NCBI GenBank assembly: GCA_964601575.1
Contig: CAZROA010000067.1
Location: 1-30,191, forward strand
Length of the DNA: 30,191 nt
Reading direction: 5' to 3'
Source of the DNA: CAZKEG01 sp964601575
GTDB taxonomy: Bacteria; Desulfobacterota; Thermodesulfobacteria; Thermodesulfobacteriales; Thermodesulfatatoraceae
The notes below the pieces were generated by a model. It was given only the letters and a program-made list of their open reading frames with translations, made no database searches and was not told the DNA's origin. Within the stretch, counting starts at the first letter, position 1; each line of letters begins with the position of its first letter. Below, in pieces: positions 8,346-15,431 of this stretch. Position numbers and translations under genes: made by a program.

Positions 8346-8936
8346 TTAATTTGCGGTTATCGCCCGACCAAGTTCAAAGGCTCGGAGATTGGCCTCAAGA
8401 TATTTGGGCTTTACCGCACGCCTGATAGACTCGACCCAGAGTTCGTCGGGGATCTCCAGGATTCCGGTGCCAGCCAGGGCGCCTAAGGTAACCACGTTGG
8501 CCGCCCGGCTGGTGCCGGCCTCTTTGGCCAGTTTCTCCGCTGAAAAGAGATAGACCTTTTCAAAATTTTCCCTTAACCTGTTTAAGGCCTCGGAAAGATC
8601 TGGGTATTGAGCCAGACCGTCTTTGACGATCTGAGGGATGACCGGATCGGTGCTTGAAAGGATCACCGTATCTTTTCTCGCCCGCGGCAGCGCCCTTAGA
8701 GTCTCCACCGGCTCAAGACCGACTAAGAGATCAGCCTCGCCTTCGGAGATAAGAGGGCTCCTGATCCCGCCAAGGACTATGTTGGTCTCCACCACGCCGC
8801 CGCGTTGGGCCATGCCGTGGACCTCGGACATAACTATCGGAAGACCAGCGGCCAGAGCTGCCTCTCCTAATATCCGCGAAAAGAGAAGTATCCCCTGTCC
8901 TCCAACACCGACGACCAACAGACGAAGCCTCTTCAT
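8346..8936 (-). CDS. iorB: Indolepyruvate:ferredoxin oxidoreductase, beta subunit
   Basis: A 196 aa gamma-type pyruvate:ferredoxin oxidoreductase domain protein, the small subunit of indolepyruvate oxidoreductase. Seen: the N-terminal nucleotide-type loop VVGVGGQGILLFSRILGEAA, then VMSEVHGMAQRGGVVETNI, both diagnostic of the family, and NVVTLGALAGTGIL near the C-terminus. The enzyme decarboxylates aryl pyruvates oxidatively to aryl-acetyl-CoA and reduces ferredoxin. It starts 9 bases after the iorA stop. Its Shine-Dalgarno (GGAGGAAGAG) overlaps that stop, so the two subunits are probably translated in step. The stop codon TAA sits directly against the convergent paaK stop. Confidence 0.95.
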   Translation of the reverse strand: MKRLRLLVVGVGGQGILLFSRILGEAALAAGLPIVMSEVHGMAQRGGVVETNIVLGGIRSPLISEGEADLLVGLEPVETLRALPRARKDTVILSSTDPVIPQIVKDGLAQYPDLSEALNRLRENFEKVYLFSAEKLAKEAGTSRAANVVTLGALAGTGILEIPDELWVESIRRAVKPKYLEANLRAFELGRAITAN

Positions 8937-8945
8937 CTCTTCCTC

Positions 8946-10637
8946 CTACTTCTTGGCCACTCTAGCTCGATAAAGGATACACGGGGCCTTGGCGATAATG
9001 ACCGCCAGTTCATCCCTTTCAAGGATGGGCCTGACCAGCTCCTTGGCCTCTTTTTTCTGATAAGGATTGATGGTGACCACGTTTTTGACCCCTAGGGCCT
9101 TGACCACCTGTTCGATATCGATCCTTGGTTTGTCCTCCAGTCCTGGCCAACGCAACTCCTGCGAAGGGACCGGCTGATGGCCGGTCATGGCCGTGGTGTC
9201 GTTGTCCATGATGACCAAAGTAAAGCGATGTTGATTATAGACGGCGTTGACCAAAGGAGAGAGGCCGGCATGGAAGAAGGTCGAATCCCCGATAAAAGAG
9301 ACGATCCGCTGATCGGTGGCCACCGAAAAACCGCAGGCCGAACCCACACTAGAACCCATACAAATGAGATAATCCGCCATCTGAAGGGGCGGAAGGAGCC
9401 CTAGAGTATAGCAACCGATGTCCGTGGGATAAATGGTCCGCGGTATTTCGCCCAACTCCTCAAGCACGGCCTTGATCACTTGATAAGTCTCCCGATGGGG
9501 GCAGCCTGGGCACAGGGTCGGCGGACGCAAAGGAAGATCCGGCACCCAGGAAAGATCAGGCCTTGGTGAGGCTTTAAGCTCCACGTCAAGGGCCGAGGCC
9601 AGGGCCTTTTTTACCTGAGCAGGATAGAATTCATGATATCGGGGAAGGTGTCCGGTGGCTTTGCCCAAGACAGTGACCTTGATCTCCCTTTCCTGGGCCA
9701 CCATCCGGGCCGCTTCTTCCAAAAAGGGTTCCAGTTCCTCGACCACCAGACAGGTCTTTACCGACTTCAGAAATTCGGCCAAAAGCCCGGTCGGCCAAGG
9801 ATAGGTAAAACCAAGAGAGAGGACCCGTACCTGATTTTCAAGACCGAGTTCCTCTACGGCGTCAAGGACGTAATTTACGGCCACACCACTGGTAAGGAGA
9901 CCAAACTCCCCCTTCCCCAAAAGGCGATTAAAGGAAGACCTATCGGCCAATACCGTGGCCTCTTTTATCTTTTCAAGCAGGATCTGGTGTCGCACACGGG
10001 CCACCGCCGGCACCGGGATCCAACGCCGGAGATCTTTTTCAAAGCGCCCCACTGTTTTTCGGCTGTAATCCCTGATCTCTCCTGTCTCCACCACTGCCCG
10101 GGCATGGGAGACCCTGGTGGTGGTACGCAGGAGGACCGGTATCTCCAGGCGTTCGGAAAGCTCCAGGGCGTAGGCCGTCATCTGGCGGGCCTCATCTGGC
10201 GTGGCGGGCTCAAGCATCGGTAGCCCGGAGAGCTTGGCGTAGTAGCGATTGTCTTGTTCATTCTGACTGGAGTGACACGAAGGATCATCGGCGGTGATGA
10301 TGACCATCCCAGCCTTGACCCCAATGTAGGCCAAGGTCATCAAAGTATCAGCGGCCACGTTGAGCCCCACGTGTTTCATACAGGTTAGGCTCCGAAGGCC
10401 AGAGGCTGCCGCCGCTGCCGCCACCTCCATGGCCACCTTTTCGTTGGTGGAAAATTCAAAATAAAGCCCTGGCAGATCACGCTGGATCTGAAAGAGGAGA
10501 TTACCTATCTCTGATGAAGGCGTCCCAGGATAGGCCGCGGCCACCTGTACCCCACCCTCTAAGGCCCCGCGAACAATGGCCTCGTTACCTAAGAGGAGAA
10601 GCCTCTCCCCTGGTCCAGCCGCTGCGATCGGATGCAT
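8946..10637 (-). CDS. iorA: Indolepyruvate:ferredoxin oxidoreductase, alpha subunit (no C-terminal ferredoxin domain)
   Basis: A 563 aa thiamine-diphosphate subunit. Order: pyrimidine-binding domain with AAYPGTPSSEIG (34-45) and EFSTNEKVAMEVA (61-73), middle domain, then a TPP-binding domain with LCPGCPHRET (375-384) and GDSTFFHAGL leading to MDNDTTAMTGHQ (450-488). Known: IorA proteins are usually about 590-650 aa and end in a 2[4Fe-4S] ferredoxin-like domain. This one stops at APCILYRARVAKK, right after the TPP domain, with no CxxCxxC cluster. The stop is followed immediately by the iorB Shine-Dalgarno, so a hidden in-frame extension is unlikely. Electrons may go to a separate ferredoxin. 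A very strong Shine-Dalgarno (AAGGAGGAGGTG) precedes the ATG. The perR-like gene lies 60 bases upstream on the same strand. Confidence 0.94.
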   Translation of the reverse strand: MHPIAAAGPGERLLLLGNEAIVRGALEGGVQVAAAYPGTPSSEIGNLLFQIQRDLPGLYFEFSTNEKVAMEVAAAAAASGLRSLTCMKHVGLNVAADTLMTLAYIGVKAGMVIITADDPSCHSSQNEQDNRYYAKLSGLPMLEPATPDEARQMTAYALELSERLEIPVLLRTTTRVSHARAVVETGEIRDYSRKTVGRFEKDLRRWIPVPAVARVRHQILLEKIKEATVLADRSSFNRLLGKGEFGLLTSGVAVNYVLDAVEELGLENQVRVLSLGFTYPWPTGLLAEFLKSVKTCLVVEELEPFLEEAARMVAQEREIKVTVLGKATGHLPRYHEFYPAQVKKALASALDVELKASPRPDLSWVPDLPLRPPTLCPGCPHRETYQVIKAVLEELGEIPRTIYPTDIGCYTLGLLPPLQMADYLICMGSSVGSACGFSVATDQRIVSFIGDSTFFHAGLSPLVNAVYNQHRFTLVIMDNDTTAMTGHQPVPSQELRWPGLEDKPRIDIEQVVKALGVKNVVTINPYQKKEAKELVRPILERDELAVIIAKAPCILYRARVAKK

Positions 10638-10697
10638 TCAACACCTCCTCCTTTTCACTCCGATGAGGTTTTACCTTCGGGCGGGTCAGATGGCAAG

Positions 10698-11111
10698 CTA
10701 TTCTTCCTTTTGGCATTCCTCACAAAGCCCGTAAAAGACTACTTGGCACCTCTTGACCTTGAACTTTTTGGTATATTTCTCCGGGAGATTTACCGGAAAA
10801 TCTTCGAAGACGTCGAAGATCCGATGGCACCGTTCACAAATCATGTGATGATGGGGTTCGATATTGGGATCAAATCTCTTTTTGCCCGGCTCGATATTGA
10901 GCTCTACAATAAGTCCTTTTTCTTTTAAGGCCTCTAGGGTGTTGTAAACAGTAGCAAAGGACATGCTGGGAAACTTTTCTTCTACGTGACGGAAGATGTC
11001 CTCAGCCGAAGGGTGAGAGGTGTTCCCTTCGAGATATTCTAAGATGGCTAGCCTTTGAGGAGTCATCTTGAGACCGAGTTTACGATAACGTTCGATCTTC
11101 TCTTTGGTCAT
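10698..11111 (-). CDS. Fur-family regulator, PerR type
   Basis: A 137 aa metal-dependent repressor. Seen: the winged-helix recognition region SFATVYNTLEALKEKGL, the structural zinc site C92/C95 (CERC) and C130/C133 (CEEC), and candidate regulatory metal ligands H33, D81, H87, H89 and D100. These align with the Bacillus PerR set (H37, D85, H91, H93, D104); in particular an Asp sits where Fur proteins have Glu (IFDVF). Known: PerR senses peroxide by metal-catalysed histidine oxidation and derepresses oxidative-stress genes. I chose the ATG at 11111 because GAGGTG lies just upstream as a ribosome site; a GTG at 11120 would add three residues. It lies 60 bases before iorA on the same strand, so cotranscription with oxygen-sensitive IorAB is possible. 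Confidence 0.9.
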   Translation of the reverse strand: MTKEKIERYRKLGLKMTPQRLAILEYLEGNTSHPSAEDIFRHVEEKFPSMSFATVYNTLEALKEKGLIVELNIEPGKKRFDPNIEPHHHMICERCHRIFDVFEDFPVNLPEKYTKKFKVKRCQVVFYGLCEECQKEE

Positions 11112-11160
11112 CGTTTTCACCTCGAAAGATTTTTTTGACTATGATCGCTTTTTCACAAGA

Positions 11161-11189
11161 ATTATTACATTTTTATCAGACTTATTCAA
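11161..11189 (-). promoter_or_regulatory. Putative sigma70-type promoter for the perR-like gene
   Basis: On the minus strand TTGAAT (11189-11184) and AATAAT (11166-11161) are separated by exactly 17 bases. The -10 is preceded by TG, giving an extended -10 (TGTAATAAT). It sits about 50 bases upstream of the perR-like ATG in an AT-rich gap. I saw no convincing PerR-box palindrome overlapping it. Confidence 0.5.
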
Positions 11190-11251
11190 GTGTTAACAAA
11201 AAAGATTTCTTGCTATATCTGACCATTTATTTAGGCTTCAATATGACACGT

Positions 11252-12331
11252 TTATGATCCATCGATGATCTCAATGGGAAACTTTACCGTTGGAAAACCC
11301 CGAAACATGAGAGAAAGCCTATAATAACAAGCCGTACAGACGGTGAGCACGGTATCTATCCCTTTTAGATCCAGATGGCGGCCCAGGCCTTGATCATAAA
11401 TTTTCCGGGTGAGTCCGGGATATCTCAGGGCAAAAAGCCCCCCTTGACCACAGCAAGCTTCCAATGTCTTTACCGCTAACCTAGTCCACCATTTGGTTTG
11501 ATCTCCAAACCTTAAGTGACACGGGAGATGAAAGATAACTCCTCGGTGGGGCAAGGCAAGCATCTCTTGTTTAAAGAGATAACCTGTGGCCTCAAAGACG
11601 CGGAGGGAAAGGGCCTTAGCCGCCTCTTCATAGGGGGTTCCGGCAAGAAGCCGGGGATATAACCGCCTAAGGGTAAAAGAACAAGAGGCACAAAGGGTAA
11701 TGATCGGGGCCGTGCTGGCAGAAAAGGCCTTAAGATTGCGAAAGGCTAAATCCCTAAAAAGGCTGAGGTTGCCAAGGGAGGCCACCGCCAGGCCACAGCA
11801 GCCTTGGTCTTGGGGAAGACCAACTTCGATACCCCTTTTCTCGAAAAATTCAACCAACCTCTTCGTGGCCTGGGGGAAGAGAAAATCCGCCCCACAGCCC
11901 AAAAAGAGTAACACCTCACCGGTCTGAGGGAGAAACATACTTTCTCGAAAAGAATAACCCGGGAGAGGAAAGGGAATCTTTTTTCCCAGGAGCCTCCAGA
12001 GGCCGCTTTCCCGGGAAAATTTCAGGGATTTACCACCCCAATTACCCTCAAAGGCCTTGGCCAAGATCTTTGGGAAGGAACCATAGAGACTTTTCCTAAT
12101 CGAGATGATCGCCTCTAGGATCGGGACCTCGTTGGGACAAGTGGCCTGGCAAGCTCCGCACAGGAGACAAAGACTAAAGACTTCTTTCCTCAAAAGCTCC
12201 CAATCTCCCTGGAAGACCTTATCGGCCAGGACCACTCGCCCCCTGGGAGAAAGGGTCTCCCGCTCGGTAAGGGCATAAATCGGGCAGACGGCCAGACAAC
12301 GCCCGCAGCGGGCACAAAGTTCAAGATTCAT
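11252..12331 (-). CDS. Two-cluster Fe-S oxidoreductase with CCG domains (GlcF/LldE/HdrD-like)
   Basis: A 359 aa protein with two N-terminal [4Fe-4S] motifs (C6, C9, C12, C16 and C55, C58, C61, C65) followed by two cysteine-rich CCG-type domains. The first is visible as FLGCGADFL, QDQGCCGLAV and CASC. The second is visible as HLPCHLRFGD, CCGQGGLFA and CTACYYR. Known: this architecture is shared by GlcF of glycolate oxidase, lactate-utilisation LldE/LutA relatives and HdrD-like subunits. All pass electrons between a dehydrogenase and quinone or thiol acceptors. No FAD-linked partner lies next to it, so the substrate is open. I chose the ATG at 12331 (GGAG upstream) over the TTG at 12349; it overlaps the HD gene stop by 11 bases, so the two genes are probably cotranscribed. 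Confidence 0.85.
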   Translation of the reverse strand: MNLELCARCGRCLAVCPIYALTERETLSPRGRVVLADKVFQGDWELLRKEVFSLCLLCGACQATCPNEVPILEAIISIRKSLYGSFPKILAKAFEGNWGGKSLKFSRESGLWRLLGKKIPFPLPGYSFRESMFLPQTGEVLLFLGCGADFLFPQATKRLVEFFEKRGIEVGLPQDQGCCGLAVASLGNLSLFRDLAFRNLKAFSASTAPIITLCASCSFTLRRLYPRLLAGTPYEEAAKALSLRVFEATGYLFKQEMLALPHRGVIFHLPCHLRFGDQTKWWTRLAVKTLEACCGQGGLFALRYPGLTRKIYDQGLGRHLDLKGIDTVLTVCTACYYRLSLMFRGFPTVKFPIEIIDGS

Positions 12332-12899
12332 CCTCGCTCCGGGCCACAAATTGATCCAGCCACCAGGAGGCCCAGTCCGTCTCTCCGATGGCGTCGGCCA
12401 GGCGCTTGGCTGTCTCGGTCTTTAGACGCCGCTTGGCATATTTAATCCACCGGGGGGCATAAGGGTTGCCGAGGTCACGTTGTTCTTTGAGCATGACTAA
12501 GAGATCCAACTGATCGGCATCATGAACTAATTGGGCCTCAAGGGTCTTGCCCTCTCGATATTCTTGCCAAAGGGCTAGCCATTCCTCGCCCATGGGCAAG
12601 TTGGAAAAGGCATCCCGAGCGGCTTTTTCTTCGTCTGCGGTGTCGTAAAGCTTGTTGACCGAATTGAGATCACCGGTTCGGGCCTCAAGGAGATCGTGCA
12701 AAAGGGCCATCTTGATCACCCGGTTGACATCGGCCTGAGGCACCAAAGAGGCCAAGACCCAGGCACAAAGGCTGGCCCCAAAGGAATGAGCGGCGATGGT
12801 CTCCTTCCCGGTGCCTAAATAGGCATAACCCGTACGTTCTAGGCGCTTGAGCATGGCCGCCTCAAAGAGTAACTTAGCCAAGCGGTGCCAGGTACTCAT
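12321..12899 (-). CDS. HD-domain phosphohydrolase (YfbR/HDDC2-like 5'-nucleotidase family)
   Basis: A 192 aa HD-domain protein. Metal-binding residues are visible: H38 (ETIAAHSFG), H68-D69 (MALLHDLLEARTGD) and D127 (LVHDADQLDLL). This matches the HD_3 group that includes the E. coli 5'-deoxynucleotidase YfbR and eukaryotic HDDC2. Known: these enzymes dephosphorylate deoxynucleoside monophosphates. The substrate is inferred here. The ATG follows a strong Shine-Dalgarno (AAGGAGG). It is the first gene of a minus-strand pair with the Fe-S protein, with an overlap at the junction. Whether the two functions are linked is unclear; simple operon packing is as likely. Confidence 0.85.
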   Translation of the reverse strand: MSTWHRLAKLLFEAAMLKRLERTGYAYLGTGKETIAAHSFGASLCAWVLASLVPQADVNRVIKMALLHDLLEARTGDLNSVNKLYDTADEEKAARDAFSNLPMGEEWLALWQEYREGKTLEAQLVHDADQLDLLVMLKEQRDLGNPYAPRWIKYAKRRLKTETAKRLADAIGETDWASWWLDQFVARSEDES

Positions 12900-12927
12900 A
12901 AGATCCTCCTTCGGTTTGACTAGGTCT

Positions 12928-12943
12928 GATTAATCAATTAATC
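12928..12943. repeat. Perfect 7-2-7 inverted repeat in the divergent HD gene / leuB gap (operator candidate)
   Basis: GATTAAT (12928-12934) and ATTAATC (12937-12943) are exact reverse complements separated by CA. The site lies four bases upstream of the proposed leuB -35 and about 30 bases from the HD gene start. The arm length and spacing are typical of a dimeric regulator site. It lacks a T-run, so it is not a terminator. Confidence 0.5.
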
Positions 12944-12946
12944 CCC

Positions 12947-12975
12947 TTGAAGCAACGCCATTATCTTACTAAAAA
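12947..12975 (+). promoter_or_regulatory. Putative promoter for leuB-thiC
   Basis: TTGAAG (12947-12952) and TAAAAA (12970-12975) are spaced 17 bases apart, about 63 bases upstream of the leuB ATG. Each box matches four of six consensus bases. I saw no T-box and no TPP riboswitch between here and leuB, although thiC is downstream. Confidence 0.35.
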
Positions 12976-13038
12976 GACCGGCTAGGATTGAGCGGCTAGA
13001 AACGTTTATCCAATGAAATCTATCAAGAGGAGGAAATC

Positions 13039-14121
13039 ATGTCCGAGGAAAGACGTTATAAAATCGCAGTGATCCCCGGTGACGGTACTGGACCGGAGGT
13101 GATTCGCGAAGGAGTCAAGGTCCTTCGAGCCGCTTCCGAAAGATTTGGGTTTAAACTCGATCTCGACTATTTTGATTGGGGTGGAGAGCGCTATCTGCGA
13201 ACCGGGGAGACTATCCCCGAAGGTGGGATCGAAGAACTCAAAAAACACGACGCCATCTATCTTGGGGCTATTGGACATCCGGATGTCCCCCCGGGAATCT
13301 TGGAAAAGGAGATCCTCCTTCGCATCCGCTTTGAGCTTGACCAATACATCAATCTCCGTCCGGTAAAACTTTATCCCGGAGTCTGGACCCCGCTCAAAGA
13401 CAAAGGGCCTGAAGACATTGATTTTGTCGTCGTCCGGGAAAATACCGAAGGACTTTACGCCGGTGGGGGATGTTTTTTGCGCAAGGGTACCCCGCAGGAG
13501 GTGGCCATCCAAGAATCCGTAAACACCCGATTCGGTGTGGAGCGTTGCATCCGCTATGCCTTTGAGCTCTGTCGTAAGCGCAACAAGAAAAAGGAACTCA
13601 CCTTGGTGGGAAAGACCAATGTCCTTACCTATGCCTTTAACCTTTGGGAACGCACCTTCTACGAGGTGGCCAAGGAATACCCAGACATCAAGACTTCTTA
13701 TGCCCATGTAGACGCTACCTGTATGTGGTTTGTGAAGAACCCCGAGTGGTTTGACGTCATCGTCACCGACAACATGTTTGGTGACATCATCACCGATCTG
13801 GGGGCCATCATCCAAGGCGGTATGGGCATTGCCGCTGGTGGAAACATCAATCCCGAAGGAGTCTCCATGTTTGAACCCATTGGTGGTTCAGCCCCGAAAT
13901 ACACGGGTAAAAACGTCATCAATCCTTTGGCCGCCATCTGTGCGGGCATGATGATGCTCGAACACCTGGGTGAGGAAGAAGCGGCCAAGGCCATTGAAAC
14001 GGCGGTGATCAAGGTCTGTCGCGACCACCTGAAGAGCCTTTCCGCCGGAAAGATGGGCTACACCACCACCGAGGTCGGAGATTTGGTAGCCAACTATACC
14101 AAGGAAGGAGTAGAACTCTAA
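13039..14121 (+). CDS. leuB: 3-isopropylmalate dehydrogenase family enzyme
   Basis: A 360 aa beta-decarboxylating dehydrogenase. Seen: AVIPGDGTGPEVIREG, the substrate arginines in RIRFELDQYINLRPVKLYPG and VVVRENTEGLYAG, VGKTNVLTYAF, the metal aspartates in VTDNMFGDIITDLGA, and the NAD-binding end FEPIGGSAPKYTGKNVINPLA. It most resembles LeuB, which oxidises 3-isopropylmalate in leucine synthesis. Isocitrate, homoisocitrate and tartrate dehydrogenases share the fold, and leuA, leuC and leuD are not in the window, so the substrate is likely but not proven. Shine-Dalgarno AGAGGAGG is 7 bases upstream of the ATG. The stop overlaps the thiC ATG by one base (TAATG), giving tight coupling. Confidence 0.85.
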   Translation: MSEERRYKIAVIPGDGTGPEVIREGVKVLRAASERFGFKLDLDYFDWGGERYLRTGETIPEGGIEELKKHDAIYLGAIGHPDVPPGILEKEILLRIRFELDQYINLRPVKLYPGVWTPLKDKGPEDIDFVVVRENTEGLYAGGGCFLRKGTPQEVAIQESVNTRFGVERCIRYAFELCRKRNKKKELTLVGKTNVLTYAFNLWERTFYEVAKEYPDIKTSYAHVDATCMWFVKNPEWFDVIVTDNMFGDIITDLGAIIQGGMGIAAGGNINPEGVSMFEPIGGSAPKYTGKNVINPLAAICAGMMMLEHLGEEEAAKAIETAVIKVCRDHLKSLSAGKMGYTTTEVGDLVANYTKEGVEL

Positions 14122-15431
14122 TGCCTACTGAATTGGAAGAGGCCAGGGCCGGACGGATCACGCCGGCCATGGAAGAAGTGGCCAAGGCCGATGGCGTCTC
14201 GCCGGAGTTTGTCCGTAAAGGAGTGGCCAAGGGGCATATTGTCCTTATCAAGGCCCGGCAGAGTGGACGGGTGGTCGGCGTTGGGGCCGGGCTACGAACC
14301 AAAGTCAACGCTTCTATTGGCACCTCAAGTCATCTCTGTGATCTCGAGCTTGAAAAACGCAAGGCCAAGGTAGCCGAAGAAGCCGGAGCCGATACCTTAA
14401 TGGAGCTTTCTGCCGCTGGTGATATTGATCTCATCCGTCGAGAAATCATCGCCACAGTCTCTCTTCCAGTAGGAAACGTTCCCCTTTACCAGGCCTTTTG
14501 CGAAACCATCAGACGTTACCGAGACCCGACCAAGCTCGATCCTGAAGCCCTTTTCGAGCTCATTGAACGACAATGCGCTGATGGGATCGCCTTCATGGCC
14601 ATCCATTGTGGAATCAATCTCTTCACCATTGAACGTCTTCAAAACCAGGGCTATCGCTATGGTGGTTTGGTTTCTAAGGGTGGAAGTCTTATGGCCCAGT
14701 GGATGGTCAAAAACCAACGGGAAAACCCACTATATGAACAATTTGATCGTTTGATCGAGATCCTCAAAAAATATGATACGGTCCTTTCTTTAGGAAATGG
14801 TCTGCGTGCCGGGGCCATCCATGATTCTCTAGACCGGGCCCAAATCGCCGAGCTCTTGATCAATTGTGAACTTGCCGAACGGGCCCGTGAGGCTGGCTGT
14901 CAGGTGATGGTTGAAGGCCCCGGGCACGTGCCCCTGGATGAAATTGAAGCCAGTGTGCTACTCGCCAAGAAGATGTCTGGCGGAGCCCCTTATTACATGC
15001 TTGGTCCTTTACCTGCCGATGTCGGGGCCCCTTATGATCATATTACCGCGGCCATCGGGGCGGCTATTTCCGCTAAATGTGGGGCTGATTTAATCTGCTA
15101 TGTCACCCCTGCCGAACACCTCTCCCTGCCTAATGAAGAAGATGTCATCGTTGGAGTGAAGGCCGCGCGTTTGGCTGTTCACGTCGGAGACGTAGTCAAG
15201 CTCCGAGGAAAAGTAGACCAGCGCGATAAACAAGCCAGCAAGGATCGACGAGACCTACGCTGGGGCAAGGTCTTTGAGAGCCTCCTCTTTCCTGAGGAGG
15301 CCCGGCGCCTGGTTGAAAGACGCCAATCGGTCAAAGATAGACGTTGTTCCATGTGCGGAGACCTATGTGCCTTAGATCAGGCCGAAATGGTCTTCCGCGA
15401 TTTTCTTAGCGGCGAAAAGAAAAATACTTAA
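14121..15431 (+). CDS. thiC: ThiC-family radical SAM enzyme (phosphomethylpyrimidine synthase, or HbiS/BzaF)
   Basis: A 436 aa ThiC-family protein. Known: ThiC converts aminoimidazole ribotide to the HMP-phosphate precursor of thiamine using radical chemistry. Its close paralogue HbiS/BzaF makes 5-hydroxybenzimidazole for anaerobic B12. Seen: FMAIHCGINLFTIERL, VSKGGSLMAQWM, the EGPGHVPLDEI and LGPLPADVGAPYDHITAAIG motifs, and the C-terminal cluster cysteines C409, C412 and C416 (CSMCGDLC). The last spacing is three residues, against four in the canonical CX2CX4C. The short form without the N-terminal domain is usual in anaerobes. The start is shared with the leuB stop. The 3' end overlaps the opposing DUF3365-like gene by 26 bases. 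ThiC is the default call; no other thi or bza gene is present to decide. Confidence 0.87.
   Translation: MPTELEEARAGRITPAMEEVAKADGVSPEFVRKGVAKGHIVLIKARQSGRVVGVGAGLRTKVNASIGTSSHLCDLELEKRKAKVAEEAGADTLMELSAAGDIDLIRREIIATVSLPVGNVPLYQAFCETIRRYRDPTKLDPEALFELIERQCADGIAFMAIHCGINLFTIERLQNQGYRYGGLVSKGGSLMAQWMVKNQRENPLYEQFDRLIEILKKYDTVLSLGNGLRAGAIHDSLDRAQIAELLINCELAERAREAGCQVMVEGPGHVPLDEIEASVLLAKKMSGGAPYYMLGPLPADVGAPYDHITAAIGAAISAKCGADLICYVTPAEHLSLPNEEDVIVGVKAARLAVHVGDVVKLRGKVDQRDKQASKDRRDLRWGKVFESLLFPEEARRLVERRQSVKDRRCSMCGDLCALDQAEMVFRDFLSGEKKNT

Noticed and set aside
9633..10223. 196-codon plus-strand open frame inside iorA
   Set aside because: It is the antisense shadow of a strongly conserved gene and has no family-like pattern.
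11121..11251. PerR box (TTATAATnATTATAA) in the perR promoter
   Set aside because: AT-rich stretches are present but no palindrome of the right shape overlaps the promoter.
12332..12349. TTG start of the Fe-S protein at 12349
   Set aside because: The ATG at 12331 has GGAG upstream and places the first cluster cysteine at the usual residue 6.
12900..13038. TPP riboswitch or T-box ahead of leuB-thiC
   Set aside because: The conserved CTGAGA and ACCTGA segments of a TPP riboswitch and the T-box TGGNACC sequence are not visible in this gap.
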